From the NCBI GenBank assembly GCA_938040055.1, contig CALHWY010000029.1, positions 1-64,000 of the forward strand: a stretch of DNA of 64,000 nucleotides. Reading direction: 5' to 3'. The stretch is from an uncultured Endomicrobiia bacterium (GTDB taxonomy: Bacteria > Elusimicrobiota > Endomicrobiia > Endomicrobiales > Endomicrobiaceae). The notes beneath the pieces were generated by a model. It was not told where the DNA came from, did no database searches, and worked only from the letters and a program-made list of their open reading frames with translations. Below are positions 9,073-16,623 of the stretch, one piece after another; within the stretch, counting starts at the first letter, position 1; the number at the start of each line of letters is the position of its first letter. Both the position numbers and the translations under genes were made by a program.

Positions 9073-9406
9073 TGTAGTGCCCCACTAAGAAAGTAAGCAA
9101 AGAGGTATAAATTTATTGTTAAATACAGTCAATAATTCGATTATCAAATTAAGTTTTTGACCTTGTTTATCAACCGCTCTTTCTCTTTATCGGCGCTTAC
9201 ATCAAATGCTTTTGAGCCATTTTCCAAAAACTTCGCGCCACTTTGTAATACTGCTTATTGCAAAGCTCGCTGATTTTTGAGCTTTAAAACCCCTCTAGCA
9301 CTAGCAAAAACTTCATTTTGCTGTCCCATCTCCTTTGTTTCATAAGAGTTCCTTTTATGCCTCAATTCTATTATCTTTAAGCTCTTTTGTTAACGGAGAC
9401 AGTATA
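9073..9406 (-). mobile_element. Remnant of an IS3-family insertion sequence (broken orfA, orfB lost)
   Basis: On the minus strand from ATG at 9343 to about 9145, three frames together spell an IS3-type OrfA. The pieces are MKQRRWDSKMKFLLVLEG, then KISELCNK, then ITKWREVF, then FLENGSKAFDVSADKEKERL, as in the helix-turn-helix plus leucine-zipper OrfA of that family. Several frameshifts and stops make it inactive. The ends look like partial inverted repeats: TGTAGTGCCCC at 9073-9083, and at 9395-9406 the complement of TATACTGTCTCC. The distance between them (334 bases) leaves no room for orfB with its DDE domain, so the element has an internal deletion. No clear target-site duplication is seen. 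Confidence 0.65.
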
Positions 9407-9570
9407 GATTATTTTGCTTTATCCGCAATCTGATTTTAAATTTTTGCATAAAGCAGGTTTTTATGATGGTATTATATCAGATAATCATTTGAATATTTAT
9501 ATTGCAACACTGAATCTTAATGCTAATTTAAAAAAATAGATTTTTTGAAAATGATTTGAAAAATATTATC

Positions 9571-9737
9571 GAGAGTATGCAAAAAACTGGCCATAAAAAA
9601 TTAATATTAAATTTAGAGATTTTAAAAGAATTAGGCTAATAAGAAGTTAATACGGCTGGGCTTGCTGAAAAACTTAGTATTACGAAAAGAAATATACAGT
9701 GACAGATTACTGTTTTAGAAAAAACGGAATTTTAATT
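9571..9737 (+). pseudogene. Winged-helix (HTH) C-terminal remnant
   Basis: The frame starting GAGAGTATG reads through two stop codons as SMQKTGHKK, LNLEILKELG, stop-stop, EVNTAGLAEKLSITKRNIQ, stop, QITVLEK. That is the pattern of a winged helix as found at the C-terminus of AlbA_2/AAA_4-type ATP-binding regulators and some Fic proteins. Only this terminal domain is left. It runs into the 3' end of the helicase gene from the opposite strand. Confidence 0.5.
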
Positions 9738-12506
9738 TAATACTTTTGCTTTAAGTTTTTGTGGTCTTTTTTTCATTTCTGCCGTTTGTTTGCAAAATGG
9801 ATAGTTTATGCAGCCTAAAAACTGACCTTTATTTCCTTTTCTCGCAATAAGAAAACCGCCGCAACTTGGGCATTCTACAGGGTATTGAATAATGGAAGTA
9901 TCATTATTTGTAAAATCACAAGCAGGAAAATTTGAACAGCCTACAAAATAAAAGTATTTGCCTCGTTCATTCATTCGGCGAATTACCAATCTGCCTGTCT
10001 TGCATTTAGGACATTTAGGGTTATTGATAATTAAATTTTCCCCATCAGGTATTTCTAAATGACAAAGTGACTTTATTTCATTTGCAAACTCACTTGCATT
10101 TTGCTCCGGGGTAAGTAAAAAAGTTTTATTTCGTGTTCGCGTTAATGCAACATAAAACAGACGGCGTTCTTCCGCAAAAGCAAAATTATCTTCATTCGGT
10201 AACAATAATTGCAAGATAGGATCATCAGCAATTTTGTTCGGAAAGCCCAACCTATCATTTTTCATATTGAGTATGATTACATTGTCAGCTTCAAGTCCTT
10301 TAGCTTTATGAACTGTAAGGAATTCCATTTTCAACTTATTGTACTTTTTATAAATAATACTCTTGCCTTTTATAACAAATGACTCTATATCGCTGTTTAC
10401 TGCGCCTGCAGAAGATCTTCTATTTAAACGTAATAATTCAATATCATAATTCGTTCGCCCTAGTAGTAAGATACTTTTATCTTCGCCATATTCATTCACA
10501 ATATAATCTAATAACCGTTTCAATACGGCAGCATAATTATTTTTGTTATAATAGTGCATGCAAACAGGTTTTTTGCAGCTTTTGCTTGAACGCAACATTT
10601 TAGGTATTTGTTTTTCGTTTTTCATCATAAATGAGCTTGCAATATTTATCAATTCTTGTGAATTGCGATATGTATTTTCAATTTTTAACACTTGTGTTTC
10701 GCCCCAGTATTTTGTGAAATTCATAAACAGATTTGCATCGCTTCCGGCAAACCTATAAATTGATTGCCAATCATCTCCGACACACATGAGATGTGCAGAA
10801 GTCTTTTCAATAATCGCTTTAATCAGTTTATATCTATCCATGCCTATGTCTTGGTACTCGTCAACAATAATGTATTTGTAAGGATTGTTGACGCCCCTAT
10901 CTGTAACAATTTGAACAGCGTTGTTTATCATATCACTAAAATCAATAGCATTGTTTCTTGTAAGACACTTTTGATAATATAGAAATATTTTTTCAACGAT
11001 ATTGATAAAATGTAAAGTTCTTGTATTTATAAAATGATTTATGTTATTAGTGTTGTCAATATCTAAAAATTGCCTTCTTAAAGTATCAAAATAAGTGCTA
11101 TTGTAACCATTTGACTTAAATAGTTTTATAAAAGCTCCGCATAATTTTATAAATTCTTTATTTGTATTTTCGGTTTGTATTTCTTTAAGCAACGCCAACA
11201 TTTCTTCATTTGTTATCGGTATAAACTTAATATTGTTTGAAAGTAAAATTTCTTTAAGTTTAAGCAATAATTTGCCATCACTTTGAAAATGCGAATATGT
11301 TTCAATAAGTTTTGTCCCATGTTCTGCATGCGTTTTTCGTTTCCATTTTATTTCGTCAATATATTTTTCTTCTTCTATTGCTGAAAGCCATGGGCAACGG
11401 TTATCTTTATTAATGCCGAAATGTTCAAGATAAATATCATAATCAGAAAGATAAAAATCCGGCCGATATCGTTTCTTAAACCCGTTTGTTTGATAAGGAT
11501 ATTCCTTTTCATATTCATATTTAACGCCATTCAAAAACAGGAAATTTGCAATTATAAGTTCTTCAATACTTTTAACCCTTTCACCTTTAATAGTCTTTCG
11601 TTCATCAATAATTGCCTGTTTATATTTAGTACTGAGGGTTTCGAAATCTGCATATTGTTCACTCTCTATTTTTTCACCTAAAGTGCCATCTGCCTTTAAC
11701 TCTATAGGAATATTGAAATAGTAACCAATGAATTCAAGAAAATTTTGAACATCGTCTTGGTGCTTAATAAGTTCTTTTGAAAAGTAATCTTCAATGTAAG
11801 TATCCATATTATCATCTATGTCAGGGCGTTCTTTGAAATGTTCTGTAATTACATCAAGTCCAAGTTTATGAAATGTTACGGCAGATATTCCCAATGACAA
11901 ATTACGATTAACACGCTCTGCCAATTCACCGGCAGATTTTTTTGTAAAAGCAATGAGCAAAATTTCTTTTGGCAAAACACCATTCTTTAATAAATACAAG
12001 ACTTTGCCCAATATTGTAAGAGTTTTTCCGCTCCCTGCTCCGGCAATAACAAGATTGCGCTTTTCATCAACAACAATGGCCAGTCTTTGTTGTGTATCTA
12101 GTGACTTGCCGTCAATATTATCAAATAGCGCGCTGTTTTTCTCAAGCGAATCTTTTACAAAGTTCTCATTGAGTTTATTTAGCCTTGTAAATATATCAAC
12201 TTGTGCTATCTTTAACACATAATATTCATCGTAACCATAATAATTTTTGCGAATATTGTATTTAGTAATTTGTTTAAGCGTATTGTTAATACGCATTTTA
12301 ATTGCCATGCGGTCGTCTATGCTAAGATAATGTTCCGGATTATTTGTAATCATCGTTACCAACACTTTCATATCACTAACAATTCGCCTATACACCGGAT
12401 CTCTTTCAGTTTGTTTGCGCCGGAATTCAATTTTTTTCCTAGTATAGACAATAAAAAACGCGATGCCCAAAATAACAATGGTAATTATCATAAAAATACT
12501 CTTCAA
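9732..12506 (-). CDS. UvrD/HelD-like DNA helicase with inserted nuclease-like segment and two zinc ribbons
   Basis: A 924-residue superfamily 1A helicase. It begins with a hydrophobic segment (residues 4-21), then a basic region. Walker A IAGAGSGKT is at 154-162, motif II VDEYQD at ~548-552, motif III GDDWQSIYRFAGSD at 577-590, motif IV NTYRNS at ~611, motif V TVHKAKGLEADNV at 731-743, and motif VI RRLFYVALTRTR at 781-792. Between motifs Ia and II lies an insertion (about 310-420) with EELIIANFLFLNGVKYEYE, RPDF (348-351) and YLEHFG (359-364), which looks like a PD-(D/E)xK nuclease core. The C-terminus carries two topoisomerase-type zinc ribbons (CPKC...C...C near 832-863 and CPSC...C...C near 879-905). 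The closest known relative by layout is helicase IV (HelD). The gene is much more AT-rich than its neighbours and borders IS debris, which suggests transfer. It probably acts in repair or in defence. Confidence 0.85.
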   Translation of the reverse strand: MKSIFMIITIVILGIAFFIVYTRKKIEFRRKQTERDPVYRRIVSDMKVLVTMITNNPEHYLSIDDRMAIKMRINNTLKQITKYNIRKNYYGYDEYYVLKIAQVDIFTRLNKLNENFVKDSLEKNSALFDNIDGKSLDTQQRLAIVVDEKRNLVIAGAGSGKTLTILGKVLYLLKNGVLPKEILLIAFTKKSAGELAERVNRNLSLGISAVTFHKLGLDVITEHFKERPDIDDNMDTYIEDYFSKELIKHQDDVQNFLEFIGYYFNIPIELKADGTLGEKIESEQYADFETLSTKYKQAIIDERKTIKGERVKSIEELIIANFLFLNGVKYEYEKEYPYQTNGFKKRYRPDFYLSDYDIYLEHFGINKDNRCPWLSAIEEEKYIDEIKWKRKTHAEHGTKLIETYSHFQSDGKLLLKLKEILLSNNIKFIPITNEEMLALLKEIQTENTNKEFIKLCGAFIKLFKSNGYNSTYFDTLRRQFLDIDNTNNINHFINTRTLHFINIVEKIFLYYQKCLTRNNAIDFSDMINNAVQIVTDRGVNNPYKYIIVDEYQDIGMDRYKLIKAIIEKTSAHLMCVGDDWQSIYRFAGSDANLFMNFTKYWGETQVLKIENTYRNSQELINIASSFMMKNEKQIPKMLRSSKSCKKPVCMHYYNKNNYAAVLKRLLDYIVNEYGEDKSILLLGRTNYDIELLRLNRRSSAGAVNSDIESFVIKGKSIIYKKYNKLKMEFLTVHKAKGLEADNVIILNMKNDRLGFPNKIADDPILQLLLPNEDNFAFAEERRLFYVALTRTRNKTFLLTPEQNASEFANEIKSLCHLEIPDGENLIINNPKCPKCKTGRLVIRRMNERGKYFYFVGCSNFPACDFTNNDTSIIQYPVECPSCGGFLIARKGNKGQFLGCINYPFCKQTAEMKKRPQKLKAKVLN

Positions 12507-12659
12507 AATAAAAATCTGATTTTTTCATTATATATAATATAAGTCCAAATATTTATGATATTGAACTGCTCTTGCCAAAAGTAAGATAAAAGCTGTGTCT
12601 GTAATTTAAAAAATAGAAAAAGAAACATAAAAACAAGAGAAAGGACAAATTTAAAAGCA

Positions 12660-12710
12660 ATTAACAAAACAGACGGAACAGAGATTTACTGATCCGACCG
12701 TTTTGTTAAT
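12660..12710 (-). terminator. Long inverted repeat after the sulfur oxidoreductase gene
   Basis: Arms of 17 bases (12660-12676 and 12694-12710, ATTAACAAAAC...CGG type) with two mismatches and a 17-base loop. It lies 36 bases beyond the stop of the gene ending at 12746 and is followed on that strand by a modestly T-rich tract, so a weak or factor-assisted terminator is the likeliest role. Confidence 0.5.
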
Positions 12711-12745
12711 CGCTCTCGGATGTTTATTACGTTTTTACCGGCTAG

Positions 12746-15163
12746 TTAAACAAACAAATTGCCGGAGGAATTTTTCGATTCGGCTATATAAGTGGCGACG
12801 CCGGCATACTCTATACCGTCAATAAGTTCTTCTTTTTTAATGCCCATTATATCCATTGCCATGGTGCAGGCTATTATTTTTATCCCGCTGTTTTTGGCAT
12901 TTTCAATCAATTCTTCAAGGCTAGGCACATTTTTCTTTTTCATAACGGATTTCATGAGGGAAGACCCCAAACCCATCATATTCATCTTCGACAATTTTAA
13001 ACGGCCCGGCCCTTTGGGCATCATAAAAGCAAAAGCTTTTTCAATTATATTTTTTCCGCCGGCTTTAGATTTTGTTTTTCTTAGCGCGTTAAGACCCCAG
13101 AAAGTAAAGAACAAAGTCACATTATTTCCCGCCGCTCTTGCCCCGTTGGCTATTATCATCGCCGCTAAAACTTTGTCCAAATCGCTGGAAAACACGACTA
13201 TCGTTTGTCCGCCTGCGGCTTTAACGGGCGCGCCGTCTGCCTGAAAAGCGGATCCTTTCCGTATTTTTATTATTATTTCTTTATCACTTTGCCGGTAATC
13301 CGTAAAAGTGTTTGCCGTGGATTTGCACCAGCTTTGAATATCGGCAATCAAAGAGTTGTCATTGGTTATGATTTCCAAAATATCGCCTTCGCCGAGCTCT
13401 TGCATTTTGTTTGAAATCTTCATTATCGGCCCGGGGCACTGCATGCCGCATACGTTTATTTTAACAGCATTGCCATTTGTGTTTACAGCCTCTGAAGTTT
13501 TAGGCCAATCAATATGCTTTGCGCATATGTCTTTTGATATGGTTATTTCTTTATTTTCCAAAGCTTTAACTATTTCATCATATACTGTTTTTCCGCCCAT
13601 GAAAGAATAAACATTATCAAAACCGTGCGACATTAATATTCTGGACGCGATATAACTGTTAAAGCCTCTGTTGCAGAAAAGAATAACTTTTTTATCTTTC
13701 GGCACTTCGTTTATTCTGTTTCTTAATTCCATAACGGGTATATTAACCGCTCCGTTTATCGTGCCTGCGGCAAAAACCGCTTTAGGGCGCACGTCTATCA
13801 GCACAGAACCCGGCAAATCTTCATAAAACGCCGGTTTTAAAAAACCTTTTAACACATTATCCGAAGACATTCCGATAATATTAACAGGATCTTTCGCTCC
13901 GGAATAAGAAGGGGCATAACAAAGCTCGCTGTCAAGCAGATCCTGAACCGTTCCGCCAAGCCTCATTACGGAGGCAATCACGTCTATTCTTTTTTCCGTG
14001 CCTTCGCCGCCGGCCGCCTGCGCTCCTAAAATTTTCCCGTCGTTTGAAAACAAAAGTTTCACGGTTATCGCCTGCGCTCCGGGATAATAAGATGCGTGGG
14101 AATTTCCGATTATAATATTTTTCTTAAAAGAGATATTTTTGCCGGCGAGAATTTTCTCCGTCAGTCCTACGCTTGCTATCGTTTTATCAAACACTTTTAT
14201 TACGGATGTGCCCAGGGAGCTTTTATAAACTGATTTGATTCCGGCTATATTGTCTGCTATGACTCTTCCCTGCCTGTTTGCCGGCCCCGCCAAGGGAATA
14301 AAACCTTTATCGCCCGTAACAAAATCACTTATCTCGGCGCAATCGCCCGCGGCGTATATATCTGCGTCCGAAGTCTGCATATACTCGTTTACTTTTACGG
14401 AATTTTTTAAGCCCAGACTTAAACCGCACTCTTTTGCCAGCTCGCTTACGGGGCTGACGCCTATTGCCAGAACCGCTATATCGTATTCTATCTTCCTGCC
14501 GGATTTTAATTCCACGGCATCTTCCGCAAAGCCGGTAACTTCATCTCCGAAAACCAGCTTCCCGCCGTTTTTGCGTATCTCGTTTTGCGCGACTGAAGCT
14601 ATTTCAAAGTCCGTATTTAAAAGAATCTGCGGAGCCTGCTCAATCAAAGCGGAATCAAGTCCCATATGAATAAAATTTTCAAGCATTTCAACGCCTATAA
14701 AACCTCCGCCTATAACAACAGCCCTGGAAACCTTATTTTCTTTTACGAAAGCTTTTATTTTATCCGCATCGTCGAGAGTCTTTACGGTAAATATTTTTTT
14801 ATTATCAATGCCTTTAACGGGCGGCTTGACCGGCCGTGAGCCTGTTGCAATAACCAATTTATCGTATTTGAGTTCCTTCCCGCCGCTTAAAACAACGGCT
14901 TTTTCTTTGCGGTTTATAGAGACGACCTGTGAAAACAAACGCACTTCGACATTAAAAAAATGCTTGAAAATTTTGGGATTTGACACAAGCATCATATCTC
15001 TGTCCGTTATGATGCCGGAACAATAATAAGGAAGCCCGCAGCTGGCTGTTGAAATTTCTCCGCCCGCTTCCAGTATGCAGATTTCGGCTTTTTCGTCCAG
15101 TCTTCTTAAACGCGCGGCGCAGCTTGCGCCGGCCGCCCCTCCGCCGATAATAATTACTTTCAT
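12746..15163 (-). CDS. CoA-disulfide reductase-type oxidoreductase fused to rhodanese, TusA and DsrE domains
   Basis: A four-domain sulfur-transfer protein of 805 residues. Residues 1-440 are a pyridine nucleotide-disulfide oxidoreductase: FAD site IIIGGGAAGAS near the start, second dinucleotide site VVIGGGFIGVE at ~148-158, and AAGDC near 272. The single active cysteine is in STASCGLPYY (Cys42), the CoA-disulfide/persulfide reductase pattern rather than a CxxxxC pair. Residues ~445-535 are a rhodanese domain with catalytic loop CNRGFN (Cys ~496). Residues ~565-635 are TusA-like with CGMQCPGP. Residues ~652-800 are DsrE-like with a lone cysteine in ACTMAMD (~765). Such fusions pass persulfide sulfur between cysteines at the cost of NAD(P)H. 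The gene faces an ArsR-type regulator whose cysteines match persulfide sensors, which supports a role in sulfide/persulfide handling. An ATG start after GAGAGG fits. Confidence 0.9.
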   Translation of the reverse strand: MKVIIIGGGAAGASCAARLRRLDEKAEICILEAGGEISTASCGLPYYCSGIITDRDMMLVSNPKIFKHFFNVEVRLFSQVVSINRKEKAVVLSGGKELKYDKLVIATGSRPVKPPVKGIDNKKIFTVKTLDDADKIKAFVKENKVSRAVVIGGGFIGVEMLENFIHMGLDSALIEQAPQILLNTDFEIASVAQNEIRKNGGKLVFGDEVTGFAEDAVELKSGRKIEYDIAVLAIGVSPVSELAKECGLSLGLKNSVKVNEYMQTSDADIYAAGDCAEISDFVTGDKGFIPLAGPANRQGRVIADNIAGIKSVYKSSLGTSVIKVFDKTIASVGLTEKILAGKNISFKKNIIIGNSHASYYPGAQAITVKLLFSNDGKILGAQAAGGEGTEKRIDVIASVMRLGGTVQDLLDSELCYAPSYSGAKDPVNIIGMSSDNVLKGFLKPAFYEDLPGSVLIDVRPKAVFAAGTINGAVNIPVMELRNRINEVPKDKKVILFCNRGFNSYIASRILMSHGFDNVYSFMGGKTVYDEIVKALENKEITISKDICAKHIDWPKTSEAVNTNGNAVKINVCGMQCPGPIMKISNKMQELGEGDILEIITNDNSLIADIQSWCKSTANTFTDYRQSDKEIIIKIRKGSAFQADGAPVKAAGGQTIVVFSSDLDKVLAAMIIANGARAAGNNVTLFFTFWGLNALRKTKSKAGGKNIIEKAFAFMMPKGPGRLKLSKMNMMGLGSSLMKSVMKKKNVPSLEELIENAKNSGIKIIACTMAMDIMGIKKEELIDGIEYAGVATYIAESKNSSGNLFV

Positions 15164-15854
15164 TAAAAACCTCTCGTTAAAAAATTTACCGTAAATAAAC
15201 GCAAGCCGGCTTATCCGCCGCTTCGCCGCATATCGATATTTTGCGGGCTAAACCCGTTTAACTTTTCCGGGCGCCGGCAAAACTTTTTAAATATGTACGG
15301 AATGCGGAATTTTTTGCCGTAGAATTTCCGGATTTATCCGCGCTTTCGCGCAGAAAAAGTTCCGTTTTAAATTCTACATATTTTAATCCGAAAAAACACC
15401 GCAGACATCCCTGACGCTAAAAAAAATCAACGGTTTGTCTTTAAAACGCCGCTAAACTCCAGGTTTATTGTAGCGCAAGTCTGCGCGCTTATATTTATTT
15501 TCCGTTATCTTAAAAAGTTCCCATCCGCAAAAATTTTTAATATGCCGCGATGCCCCGGCATCAGGAAACTTTCAAGCCTTCAACGTTTTTAACGTTTAAA
15601 CATATGCAAAATTCCGTCTGGAACGCAAATCCGCCCGTTTTTATTAAAAAACGCATTCTGAGGCTTTGCAATATTGCACTTTATTTTAAATTATAAATTT
15701 TTTCTTTCCCGGCGCAAAACACAGCGCATTATCTCATAGGAGCGCGTACGTTCCAGAAAAAAAACGCTTCCGTCTTAAACTTTTACGCGCGGTTATTTTG
15801 AGATCCGGGCTTTAAGCGCGCGGGCGCGAAGCATTTATTTTAATATTATTATAT
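15164..15854. other. Long leader or decayed region upstream of the sulfur oxidoreductase
   Basis: Almost 700 bases without a gene, rich in short GC hairpins and reading-frame fragments on the minus strand, with no family recognisable. If the minus-strand promoter at 15870-15896 drives the oxidoreductase, this would be an unusually long leader or the remains of a lost first gene of the operon. A perfect 12-base palindrome TGCAATATTGCA lies near 15668-15679. Confidence 0.35.
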
Positions 15855-15896
15855 TAGCATAATGCTATATATATTATTTTGATATTTTTGTCAACA
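15855..15896 (-). promoter_or_regulatory. Candidate minus-strand promoter with 13-bp palindromic operator
   Basis: On the minus strand TTGACA (complement of 15891-15896) is followed after about 17 bases by TATATA/TATAGC, and immediately by the perfect palindrome TAGCAT-A-ATGCTA at 15855-15867. A palindrome overlapping the transcription start is where an ArsR-type repressor would bind. It points toward the sulfur oxidoreductase gene ~690 bases away. Confidence 0.45.
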
Positions 15897-15986
15897 CGCT
15901 TGCCGACAATTTTCTTAACGGCAATATGCCCGCCTGATATCATCCGCAGCAACAAATGTATAAAACTTTTTTAATCAACTGCCGGA

Positions 15987-16015
15987 TTGACAATATTATA
16001 ATATTTGTATATTGT
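15987..16015 (+). promoter_or_regulatory. Promoter/operator of the ArsR-type regulator
   Basis: TTGACA at 15987-15992 and TATTGT at 16010-16015 with a 17-base spacer. Between and overlapping them are dyads: the 14-bp perfect palindrome AATATTATAATATT (15992-16005) and outer arms ACAATAT/ATATTGT (15990-15996, 16009-16015). This is a typical autoregulatory arrangement for ArsR/SmtB repressors. Confidence 0.55.
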
Positions 16016-16053
16016 AATAAATAACATATCTTGCCGTTTTTTAGGAGGAAATT

Positions 16054-16326
16054 TTGGATATTAACAAATCGGCGGAAATTTTTAAAGCTTTGTCGCACCC
16101 GGTAAGACTGAAAATAGTCTGCGGGCTTTTGAAGAAAGAAGTATGCAATGTAAATTCTCTGGCGGAAGGATTAAAGCTTCCACAGCCGACCGTCTCGCAG
16201 CATCTAAATATTTTGAAAAACGCGGGAATTATCTCCGGCAGCAGAAAAGGCACAAGCATTTGTTATTGCGTAAACAATAAAGAAATCAGAGCGATTATCA
16301 AAAAACTGAATATCTGCGGGTTTTAA
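16054..16326 (+). CDS. ArsR/SmtB-family regulator with BigR/SqrR-like cysteine pair
   Basis: A 90-residue winged-helix repressor starting at TTG, six bases after AGGAGG. The family signature is clear: ALSHPVRLKIV, then LPQPTVSQHLNILKNAGII as the recognition helix and wing start, then SRKGTSICY. Cysteines are at 23, 31, 70, 72 and 88. The arsenic-binding CVCDL motif of classical ArsR is not present (EVCNVNSL instead). Cys23 in the segment RLKIVCGLL and Cys88 in LNICGF sit 65 residues apart, which is essentially the position and spacing of the two sensor cysteines in the persulfide regulators BigR and SqrR. It is encoded next to a persulfide-handling fusion enzyme, so I infer a sulfane-sulfur sensor rather than a metal sensor. 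Overlapping dyads in its promoter suggest autoregulation. Confidence 0.85.
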   Translation: MDINKSAEIFKALSHPVRLKIVCGLLKKEVCNVNSLAEGLKLPQPTVSQHLNILKNAGIISGSRKGTSICYCVNNKEIRAIIKKLNICGF

Positions 16327-16623
16327 ACGACTTGCGCTTGTTCTCAATACATTTTCCGTCTATTAAATTTTACGCACTTTTTCAGGCGCAGAATAAGCGG
16401 ATATCGCTTTTTAAAATTTCAATTCTTCCCGCGCTGCTTTTTTCTTTAAAACAAACGGACGGATATTTTTTCCCGGGGCCGGAAGTTTTTTTCAGCATAT
16501 CTTTTTTGTCTTTCATTTTTATTTTTAAATATAAAAAACGCCGCGGGCATTAAATCCTGATATAAAAAAACGGCGCGCTTAAACTTACAGGACGCAGATG
16601 CATAAACTTATACTTTTTTTAAA

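Noticed and set aside
16332..16553. 73-codon hydrophobic/basic frame right after the ArsR gene
   Set aside because: TTG start without a ribosome-binding site and Phe/Lys-rich AT-driven composition; probably chance.
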